Shown here in pieces: positions 1 through 5,230 of a DNA stretch of 5,230 nucleotides. Position 1 is the stretch's first letter; each line of letters starts with the position of its first letter. Source of the DNA: Candidatus Acidiferrales bacterium (GTDB lineage Bacteria > Acidobacteriota > Terriglobia > Acidiferrales > UBA7541); the NCBI GenBank assembly GCA_955651735.1, contig CATPAM010000288.1, positions 1 to 5,230 on the forward strand. Reading direction: 5' to 3'. The translations under genes were made by a program, and so were the position numbers. The notes below the pieces were generated by a model. The model made no database searches, was not told the DNA's origin, and worked only from the letters and a program-made list of their open reading frames with translations.

Positions 1-2055
1 CTGGCGCCGCTGATCGTACTGCTGCAGGTAGCGCAATTAGGGACGGAATGGCACGCGGTGCGGTTCACGCTGCTGGGCGTTTCGATTGTGTGTTACGCCG
101 CACGGCTGGGAGTGACGCAATACCGGCAGAACCAGACCGAAGATACGCTGCAACGCCACAATCGGGCCATGGACTCCGCGGTGAACGGTATCGCGATTGT
201 GGATGCGAAGGGACAGCACACCTACGCGAACGCAGCATTCGCGCAAACAATGGGACACGAGAATCCGGAATCGATCGTCGGCCGGCCGTGGAGGGATGTT
301 TACGCACCCCAGGACGTCGAGCGACAGGAAGGGCAGATCCGCGAGTCACTGCGGAAGAGCGGCAAGTGGTATGGGCCGATGACTATTCACCGCCGGGACG
401 GGAGCGCGCTGCCAGTGGAAATGTCGATTACGGTGTTGCCGGACCGCGGCGTGGTTTGCGTGAGCCGGGACATGACGGCAAAGCGGGAGGCAGAAAACGC
501 ACGCGCGCAGGCCGAGGCGAAGTACCGGATGCTGGTCGAGGAAGTGGCGGCCATCAGCTACATTGCAGAACTGGGGATTCACGGAGAATGGCTATACGTC
601 AGCCCGCAGGTGGAGACGATGTTTGGGTTTTCGGCGGAAGAGTGGCTGATGGATTCGCGGGCGTGGACACAACACGTGCATCCGGACGACCACAAGGTGG
701 TGGAGGCCGCAGAAGAAGCGAGCAAGCGCGGGGAGCGTTTTCAGGCGGAGTACCGCGTGGTCCGCAAGGATGGCCGGATAATTTGGGTGAGCGACACCGC
801 GGTAGTGGTGGCGGGGAGCGATGCGCATCCGTTGATGGAAGGAATCATCGTGGACATCACGGAACGCAAGCAACTGGAGACGCAACTGCAGCAAGCGCGG
901 CGCATGGAGGCCATCGGCAGGCTGGCAGGGGGAATCGCGCATGACTTCAACAATCTTTTGACGATCATCAAGGGCTATACGGAGCTGGCGCTGAAGCGGT
1001 CGAGGATTTCGCCGGAGCTGCAGGCGGACATGGAACGGATCGAGGACGCCGCGGAGCGCGCCGGCACGCTGGTGCGGCAATTGCTGGCGTTCAGCCGGCG
1101 GCAGGTCTTGCAGCCGAAGCTGGTCGATTTGAACAGCATTGTGATGGGATTGGACAAGCTGCTGCGGCGATTGATGGATGAAGACATTCAGATGACGACG
1201 ATTCCCGGGAAGGATATCGGAACGATCAAGGCTGATCCCGCGCAGATGGAACAAGTGATTATGAATTTGGTGGTGAATGCGCGGGATGCCATGCCGAAAG
1301 GCGGGCGGCTGACGGTGGAAACGGCGAATGTGGATTTGGACGCGGCGTACGCGAGCGACCATGCCACGGTAAAGCCAGGGAGTTACGTGATGCTGGCGGT
1401 TTCCGACACGGGGACGGGAATGAGTCCGGAAACGGTGGCGCACATTTTCGAGCCGTTTTATACGACGAAGGAAAGCGGGCGCGGAACGGGGCTGGGACTT
1501 TCGACGGTGTACGGCATAGTGAAGCAAAGCGGAGGATACATTTGGGTGTACAGCGAGCTGGGCCGCGGTTCGTCGTTCAAGGTGTATTTGCCGCGCGTGG
1601 AACAGGCGCCTGAGGCGCTGCCGGCAGCGAAGATGGCGAGCGGAGAACAAAAAGGAACCGAAACGATTTTGCTGGTGGAGGATCAGCCGCAGGTGCGCGA
1701 GCTTGCGCGGATGGCGTTGTCAGAAAACGGATATACGGTGCTGGCGACATCGAGCTCCGAAGATGCGGAGATTGCGTGTGCGAGGCACGGCGCAGAAATT
1801 CATTTGTTGCTGACCGATTTGATCATGCCGGGAATTACCGGGCGGGAACTGGCGAAGCGGTTGACGACGCGGCATCCGGAGATGCGTGTGCTGTACATGT
1901 CTGGCTACACGTTCGGCATCACCACACAGACCGGGATGCAGAGCGGGTTGCTGGAAGACGGCGTGGCGTTTCTGCAAAAGCCGTTTACGCCCAGCGCGCT
2001 GAGCGAAAAGGTGCGCGAGGTGCTGGACCGGAGCTTGGCGACGGGCAGGAGTTGA
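1..2055 (+). CDS. Membrane-anchored hybrid sensor histidine kinase (PAS-PAS-HisKA-HATPase-REC), 5' partial
   Basis: The frame is open from base 1 to the TGA at 2053-2055 (684 codons), so the true start lies upstream; the GTG at 58 is an internal codon, not a convincing start. Codons 1-13 and about 20-40 are hydrophobic and look like the last membrane helices of an N-terminal membrane domain. Next come a PAS domain (about 55-165), a second PAS of the PAS_3 type (about 175-290, with a HPDD motif and ending DITERKQ), a HisKA domain with the HDFNN H-box (phospho-acceptor His at 940-942), and an HATPase domain with N-box NLVVNARDAM (1264-1293), G1 DTGTGM (1405-1422), F-box FEPFYTTK and G2 GTGLGL (1483-1500). 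A C-terminal receiver has acidic pair Glu-Asp (1678-1683), phospho-acceptor Asp at 1816, Ser at 1900 and Lys at 1978. All catalytic residues are present, so autophosphorylation and His-to-Asp transfer should work. No HPt domain or output regulator is visible nearby, and the signal is unknown. It converges on the minus-strand genes with 19 bases between. Confidence 0.93.
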   Translation: MAPLIVLLQVAQLGTEWHAVRFTLLGVSIVCYAARLGVTQYRQNQTEDTLQRHNRAMDSAVNGIAIVDAKGQHTYANAAFAQTMGHENPESIVGRPWRDVYAPQDVERQEGQIRESLRKSGKWYGPMTIHRRDGSALPVEMSITVLPDRGVVCVSRDMTAKREAENARAQAEAKYRMLVEEVAAISYIAELGIHGEWLYVSPQVETMFGFSAEEWLMDSRAWTQHVHPDDHKVVEAAEEASKRGERFQAEYRVVRKDGRIIWVSDTAVVVAGSDAHPLMEGIIVDITERKQLETQLQQARRMEAIGRLAGGIAHDFNNLLTIIKGYTELALKRSRISPELQADMERIEDAAERAGTLVRQLLAFSRRQVLQPKLVDLNSIVMGLDKLLRRLMDEDIQMTTIPGKDIGTIKADPAQMEQVIMNLVVNARDAMPKGGRLTVETANVDLDAAYASDHATVKPGSYVMLAVSDTGTGMSPETVAHIFEPFYTTKESGRGTGLGLSTVYGIVKQSGGYIWVYSELGRGSSFKVYLPRVEQAPEALPAAKMASGEQKGTETILLVEDQPQVRELARMALSENGYTVLATSSSEDAEIACARHGAEIHLLLTDLIMPGITGRELAKRLTTRHPEMRVLYMSGYTFGITTQTGMQSGLLEDGVAFLQKPFTPSALSEKVREVLDRSLATGRS

Positions 2056-2074
2056 GACTGGGCTGCGCGCCTGG

Positions 2075-3643
2075 CTAGTTTGTCAGCGGGGGCTTAGGGG
2101 CGGGGCCTTCAGCGGCGGCGGGCGGATTGGGCGCGTCTTTGGGCTTGGCGATGGAAGCAATGCTCTCGACGTTGAACTTTTTATAGTCGGAATAACGCGT
2201 CACTTCATTCACCTTGAAAGCTTTCACGAGAAGGACGCGCACACCGACGTGCGCTTCTTCGTAAGTGGGCAGCCAGACTTCATTGTTGATGTAGGCTTGC
2301 TCGAAAACGAAGCTGGTGCCCCTCTGCAGGTTGGCGATTAGGCCGCCGCCGAAGCGGAAATCTCCGACAAAATAGGCTTCCAGGCGCGCCACGTCGTGGG
2401 CTTTCTCATCGATCCAGACGACGCCGGCAAGCTGGTGCACCACTTTCTCCGCCAGTTTGTGGGGCTTGAATTCGGGATTGGGCTCGAAATCAAAGACCAG
2501 GACGTCCTGGCCGCGGAAACGTTCGCGCCTGGGATTCACAAATTGGCAGGCGCGGAGGAAAGTTTCGATGCCGACATCGTCGTCCTCCTTTTTCTCTTTG
2601 CCTTCGTCCTTGGCTTTTTCCTCCTTGGCTTCTTTCTTGGCGTCGCGTTTCTCGATATCCTGAATTTCCTTTTGTACTTTCTCGTTTTCTTTCTTTTGCT
2701 CTTCCTCACTGAGTAGCTTGCCGTCTTTCTTGACCAGGGTGGAAACCTCGTGGCCTCTCCAGTAGAAGAAGGTGTACTCGTGCAGCTCACGCTTGCTGAT
2801 TTTTCCGGTCTTGTCGTATTCGGTTTCTTCCTCGTTACGGGTGCCGGCGTAGTTTTCCTTGAGTTTGTCGAGGGCTTTTTGGTTTTCGTCGATTTCCTTG
2901 AAGAGAGTTTTCAAGTCGGGGAGTTGGACTTGCGATTTTTTGGGGAAGTCAAAGACGCGCTCGCCGACGGCGGCGTTTACCTCCGCGCGCGTCACTGCGA
3001 TGTCGTAGGTTTCTGATCCGCGGTGCAGTTCGATTTTGTAGGGGAGTTTCAGGCCGTTTACGGGGCGATAGTCATCGTAAAGAATTTGTTCGTCGATCCC
3101 GCCGACCGTGGCCGCCTCTTGCACGATGAGGCGCGTCTGGGAATCGAAGAAGACGTGGCGCTTCACGCCGGTCATGGTGGTGACTTCGATTTCCAGGGCG
3201 TCGCGACCGCGGACTTTGGAGAAGGCGGCAAAGCCGAGGCCGATTTTGTTTTTCTTGGCATCGACGAGGTGGGAATTGTAGTACTGGCCAGCGGCTTCGA
3301 GCTGGCTGCCCTCCGCGCCGACCAGGGTCGCGAATTCGCCGTTCGCGGTGCGGTGCCAGGCGGACTTGCCGTTGTAGGCCTCGATCAAGTTGGTGTCACC
3401 GACGACCAGTTCGGAATAGAAGCGGTTGGGTTGCCTGGTGTTGAGTGTGAACGTGCCGGCCTTGTCGTCGGCGGTGTGAAAGGTACCTTCGATGGTGATT
3501 GTTTTGGCTTGCGAAAGGGCTTTGGAGCCGCCTGCGGCTTTGATGTACTGCTCGACTATTTTCTGCGCGTCTTGGGCGCTGGCGCCAGCGGCAAAAGCGG
3601 TCAGGCAGAGGGCGGTAGTCAGCGCGAGCTTGCGGGTAGGCAT
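2075..3643 (-). CDS. Secreted two-domain protein: LolA/LolB-like N-terminal half, charged linker, second beta-rich domain
   Basis: A 522-residue protein. The ATG at 3643 was chosen because it opens directly on a Sec signal peptide (PTRK, then a hydrophobic core, cleavage after ASA at residue 23); the Cys at 13 has no lipobox. A TTG at 3697 would add 18 residues in front and is less likely. Neither start has a good Shine-Dalgarno. Residues 24-235 resemble the outer-membrane lipoprotein-sorting (LolA/LolB-like) fold: an opening EQYIKAAGG helix, alternating strands, YNGKSAWH, and a closing FDFP. Residues 305-356 are almost all Lys, Glu and Asp and probably form a helix or coiled coil. Residues about 240-495, around that insert, resemble from memory an uncharacterised acidobacterial secreted family (YTFFYWRGHEV, LVKKDGKLLSEEEQ, VVWIDEKAHDVARLEA, EVWLPTYEEAHVGVR, SDYKKF). 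The tail is Pro/Ala-rich. The likely location is the periplasm or outer envelope, perhaps binding a lipid or hydrophobic ligand; this is inferred from the fold only. It lies 160 bases downstream of the amidohydrolase on the same strand. Confidence 0.85.
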   Translation of the reverse strand: MPTRKLALTTALCLTAFAAGASAQDAQKIVEQYIKAAGGSKALSQAKTITIEGTFHTADDKAGTFTLNTRQPNRFYSELVVGDTNLIEAYNGKSAWHRTANGEFATLVGAEGSQLEAAGQYYNSHLVDAKKNKIGLGFAAFSKVRGRDALEIEVTTMTGVKRHVFFDSQTRLIVQEAATVGGIDEQILYDDYRPVNGLKLPYKIELHRGSETYDIAVTRAEVNAAVGERVFDFPKKSQVQLPDLKTLFKEIDENQKALDKLKENYAGTRNEEETEYDKTGKISKRELHEYTFFYWRGHEVSTLVKKDGKLLSEEEQKKENEKVQKEIQDIEKRDAKKEAKEEKAKDEGKEKKEDDDVGIETFLRACQFVNPRRERFRGQDVLVFDFEPNPEFKPHKLAEKVVHQLAGVVWIDEKAHDVARLEAYFVGDFRFGGGLIANLQRGTSFVFEQAYINNEVWLPTYEEAHVGVRVLLVKAFKVNEVTRYSDYKKFNVESIASIAKPKDAPNPPAAAEGPAPKPPLTN

Positions 3644-3665
3644 GGCGTTCAGAGATAGGAACGCA

Positions 3666-3671
3666 ATTGTA
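3666..3671 (-). promoter_or_regulatory. Possible -10 element for the LolA-like gene
   Basis: On the minus strand TACAAT matches five of six bases of the sigma-70 -10 consensus, in a locally AT-richer stretch (about 3661-3720) of an otherwise GC-rich gap. It would place the transcript start about 10-20 bases before the ATG at 3643. No convincing -35 is seen: the best candidate, TTGCAA, is 20 bases upstream, which is too far. The gene may instead, or also, be read through from the amidohydrolase. Confidence 0.28.
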
Positions 3672-3760
3672 TGGGAAAAGTTTCGCCTGATTTGCAAAAT
3701 AACGCAGGGCTATTCGTATAACAGAGCCGAGAACGGCAGCGGGACCTTTGCTGAATTGGC

Positions 3761-3777
3761 GCGCAGCACTGCTGCGC
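3761..3777. repeat. 17-base palindrome between the amidohydrolase and LolA-like genes
   Basis: GCGCAGCA and TGCTGCGC are perfect 8-base arms around a single central base. Next to it the minus strand reads CGTAGGGGCGCAGCA, a form like the short dispersed palindromes seen between genes in many environmental genomes. As RNA it could fold into a stem that stabilises or attenuates the message downstream of the amidohydrolase. No T-run follows on either strand, so it is not a classical intrinsic terminator. Confidence 0.6.
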
Positions 3778-3785
3778 CCCTACGA

Positions 3786-3797
3786 GCAACGCGTTGC
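3786..3797. repeat. 12-base perfect palindrome just after the amidohydrolase stop
   Basis: GCAACGCGTTGC is identical to its reverse complement and lies six bases past the TAA at 3806-3804. It could be an operator-like protein site or part of a paired hairpin with the neighbouring 17-base palindrome. With GC-rich surroundings a 12-base palindrome can also occur by chance. Confidence 0.4.
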
Positions 3798-3803
3798 GGC
3801 GGC

Positions 3804-5150
3804 TTACTGGGCCTTGGGACGGTTAAGGTACTTCTCGTAGAGGGCCTTGTGCTTGTTGTCGAGCGAGGTGGGCTGGCCCTTAATGAAAAGGTAGCGCACC
3901 TCGGTGGTGAGCTCGAGGGGATCGCCCTTGGTTACGATGAGGTTGGCGATTTTGCCGCTCTCGAGCGTGCCGACTTGATCCGCGAGGCCGAAGATTTGCG
4001 CGGGGTACAGCGTCACAGCCTTTAAGGCTTCGTCGTAGGGCAGCCCGTAGGCGACGGCGTTGGCGGCTTGCTGGCCGAGACGCCGGGAGAACGAGTTGTC
4101 GAAGCTGCCGAAGGCAAATTTTAGGCCGGCGGCGGCGAGCTCCGCAGGCTGGGTGAGCAGGCGGTCGTACGGATCATCTTCTTCGCGGGGCAGCGTGAGG
4201 GTGGGGCCAAGAATCACGGGGATGCTTTTCGAGCGCAGCAGATCCTTTACTTTGTAGGCTTCGGCGCCGCCGGCGAGAATCATTTTCAGTTTTTGCTTTT
4301 CGCAGAACTCGACCGCATTGCGAATGTCGCGGGCCTTGTCCGCGAAAACCAGGACGGGGAGTTCGCCGCGGGTGACCGGCACGAGCGCTTCGAGCTTGAG
4401 GTCGCGCTGATAGTCGGTGGCGCCGCCGTGGCCGAGAGCCACGGCGTAATGGCGGGCGCGATCGAGCCAGTCGGTGAGTTCGTCCACCTGCTTTTCATAT
4501 TCCTGTTTGGCGTCGGCGAATGACTTTTCCTTTCTGGAGAAGGTGGAGAAATCAAACGTATGCGTTTCGATTTCTGGCCAGTTGAGCACCATGGCCACGC
4601 TCTTCTTGAGGAGCATGTCGTTGATGGTCCAGCCGGACAAATGGATCGCGGAGGCCTGGCCACCCAAAATGCCGGTGACGCCCTCGGAGTCCATACCGCC
4701 GCTGGCCGGCACGGCGAGCACTTCCGTGATGCCCGCGGCGCGCGTAACGGGAATATGCTCGCTCGAGGGCAGCACGGCTTCGGAGGCGACGACGTCGGGA
4801 TTGAACGCTCCCGTTTCCGCAGAATCGACGGTGGCGTTGACCGCGCCGATTTCGCGCAAGCCCATCTGCGTGATGGGATCGAACAGGCCGGGATAGACTT
4901 GCAGGCCCTGGCCGTCGATCACCTGGGCGCCTACGGGGACTTCGACGGCGGCTCCGACATTGGCGATTTTGCCGTTCTGAATCACGATCGTGCCATCGTC
5001 GATCGTGGCGCCGGAGAGAGTGAAAATTTTCGCATGGGTGATGGCGTAGGCGGGGGTTTTGTCTTGCGCATTCGTAGCTTGCGGGAAGTAAAGGAGAGTT
5101 AGAAAGCAAACAAGACAAAGAAAGCGCCGCTGCGAAATGGGAAGTTTCAC
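3804..5150 (-). CDS. Secreted amidohydrolase-fold protein lacking the expected metal-binding residues
   Basis: A 448-residue protein of normal length for the imidazolonepropionase-like amidohydrolases. The GTG start at 5150 is supported by a GGAGG six bases upstream and by a signal peptide (QRRF, then LCLVCFLTLLYF, cleavage after TNA at residue 28). The small beta domain follows (ITHAKIFTLSGATIDDGTIVIQNGKI, residues 37-62), then the barrel entry VYPGLFD (85-91). Family members normally read PG-hydrophobic-IDxHxH here; this protein has PGLFDPITQ, with Ile93 and Gln95 at the His positions. The later barrel His sites also look replaced: LVFADKARDI (267-276) where HAH-type residues are usual, and LAGGAEAYKV (292-301) where HGTEA is usual. 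The late Asp is doubtful (GSFDN, 348-352). The C-terminus is typical (VTLYPAQIFGLADQVGTLESGKIANLIVTKGDPL). The features GLREIGAV, IPVTRAAGIT and SGWT recall a recurring non-HxH subgroup. Classical metal-dependent hydrolysis is therefore doubtful; a structural or partner role is inferred. The reading frame is intact, so it is not a decayed pseudogene. Confidence 0.9.
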   Translation of the reverse strand: MKLPISQRRFLCLVCFLTLLYFPQATNAQDKTPAYAITHAKIFTLSGATIDDGTIVIQNGKIANVGAAVEVPVGAQVIDGQGLQVYPGLFDPITQMGLREIGAVNATVDSAETGAFNPDVVASEAVLPSSEHIPVTRAAGITEVLAVPASGGMDSEGVTGILGGQASAIHLSGWTINDMLLKKSVAMVLNWPEIETHTFDFSTFSRKEKSFADAKQEYEKQVDELTDWLDRARHYAVALGHGGATDYQRDLKLEALVPVTRGELPVLVFADKARDIRNAVEFCEKQKLKMILAGGAEAYKVKDLLRSKSIPVILGPTLTLPREEDDPYDRLLTQPAELAAAGLKFAFGSFDNSFSRRLGQQAANAVAYGLPYDEALKAVTLYPAQIFGLADQVGTLESGKIANLIVTKGDPLELTTEVRYLFIKGQPTSLDNKHKALYEKYLNRPKAQ

Positions 5151-5230
5151 CGCGCACCTCCGGAAACAGCGGAGGCTTGCGGCGGTTTGGGTTTTTCTTC
5201 TGGCTTCTTCTCTTCTGGTTTCTTCTCTTC
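5147..5230 (-). CDS. C-terminal end of an upstream gene with a Glu/Lys/Pro repeat tail (partial)
   Basis: Reading the minus strand from the window edge, an open frame of 27 codons ends in TGA at 5149-5147. It encodes three EEKKP-like units followed by PKPPQASAVSGGAR. The TGA overlaps the GTG start of the amidohydrolase in the arrangement GTGA, which is typical of co-translated genes. Only the low-complexity tail is visible, so the product cannot be named. Secreted amidohydrolases lacking the metal site are often next to a second amidohydrolase, so a catalytically intact amidohydrolase is a reasonable guess, but nothing in these 84 bases shows it. That the frame is coding is supported by the repeat unit being a multiple of three, by a synonymous third-base difference between units, and by the stop/start overlap. 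Confidence 0.72.
   Translation of the reverse strand, partial: EEKKPEEKKPEEKPKPPQASAVSGGAR
5157..5161 (-). promoter_or_regulatory. Strong Shine-Dalgarno (GGAGG) for the amidohydrolase
   Basis: On the minus strand GGAGG lies six bases before the GTG at 5150, which is near-ideal spacing. It settles the choice of the GTG as start although no ATG is present there. It lies within the last codons of the upstream gene and forms part of the 3' arm of a hairpin. Confidence 0.85.
5157..5175 (-). promoter_or_regulatory. Hairpin that sequesters the amidohydrolase ribosome binding site
   Basis: The minus strand reads CCTCCG, a 7-base loop CTGTTTC, then CGGAGG: a perfect 6-bp stem, five of whose pairs are G-C, with a possible extra G-U pair at the base. 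The 3' arm contains the whole GGAGG ribosome binding site. The hairpin is inside the coding end of the upstream gene, so a ribosome finishing that gene would melt it and expose the site. The inverted repeat is seen directly; the coupling role is inferred. Confidence 0.55.
5186..5230 (-). repeat. 15-base in-frame tandem repeat encoding EEKKP units
   Basis: Three consecutive 15-base units on the minus strand (5230-5216, 5215-5201, 5200-5186). The first two are identical except for one synonymous Lys third base (AAA/AAG); the third has diverged to EEKPK. The array may continue beyond the window. It encodes a charged, proline-punctuated, probably disordered tail and may vary in copy number between strains. 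Confidence 0.7.

Noticed and set aside
48..944. Plus-strand frame overlapping the start of the kinase in another register
   Set aside because: It is Gly/Arg-rich low-complexity with no motifs; the overlapping frame carries two PAS domains and the H-box.
592..1650. Long open frame on the minus strand opposite the histidine kinase
   Set aside because: Its translation is Arg/His/Gln-rich with no recognisable domain, and it mirrors the codon bias of the well-supported kinase on the other strand.
2396..2716. Plus-strand frame encoding a Leu/Phe-rich peptide that looks like a membrane protein
   Set aside because: The hydrophobicity is an artefact of reading the complement of the Lys/Glu linker codons (CTT, TTC).
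3023..3658. Plus-strand 211-codon frame opposite the LolA-like gene
   Set aside because: It is a shadow of the minus-strand gene, which has a signal peptide and domain motifs; no ribosome site or known family is seen.
3644..3697. An 18-residue N-terminal extension of the LolA-like protein from a TTG start
   Set aside because: It would bury the clear signal peptide inside the protein, and there is no Shine-Dalgarno before the TTG.
3761..3777. Intrinsic terminator for the amidohydrolase gene
   Set aside because: The stem is good, but the loop is minimal and no T-tract follows on the minus strand.
3492..4025. Plus-strand frame spanning the gap between the two secreted-protein genes
   Set aside because: It runs antisense through parts of both genes, and its product has no coherent domain.
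4552..5157. Minus-strand frame overlapping the amidohydrolase signal peptide and N-terminal domain
   Set aside because: It is Arg/Ser/His-rich and out of register with the clear amidohydrolase motifs; the GGAGG spacing fits the GTG at 5150 instead.

Overview
The window looks like a chromosomal segment of an Acidobacteriota-type bacterium (Koribacter/Terriglobia-like). This is an inference from protein style, not from a marker gene: a hybrid HDFNN-type histidine kinase, a metal-ligand-less secreted amidohydrolase, and a secreted protein whose C-terminal half resembles acidobacterial proteins of unknown function. The DNA is GC-rich with G/C-heavy third codon positions. No tRNA, rRNA, CRISPR array, transposase or phage gene is visible.

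Layout. Bases 1-2055 (+) hold a membrane-anchored hybrid sensor histidine kinase that is already open at base 1, so its N-terminus lies outside the window. After only 19 bases (2056-2074, no visible hairpin or T-tract) it meets, tail to tail, a minus-strand gene group. Read in its own direction, that group is: the last 27 codons of a gene ending in a Glu/Lys/Pro repeat tail (5230-5147); a secreted amidohydrolase-fold protein (5150-3804) whose GTG start overlaps the previous stop by four bases; a 160-base gap with two palindromes and a possible promoter; and a secreted two-part protein (3643-2075) with a LolA/LolB-like N-terminal half, a very charged linker and a second domain.

How the genes fit together. 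The minus-strand genes encode exported proteins (two clear Sec signal peptides) and the first two are translationally coupled. The amidohydrolase has Shine-Dalgarno bases inside a 6-bp GC hairpin formed by the end of the upstream coding sequence, a good arrangement for ribosome-driven coupling. It keeps the amidohydrolase scaffold but lacks the histidines expected to bind the catalytic metal, so it may be a non-catalytic partner of whatever the upstream gene encodes. The kinase is probably a separate transcription unit; its target is not visible. The best candidates for something under-described are the pseudoenzyme with its coupled partner, and the fused LolA-like protein.
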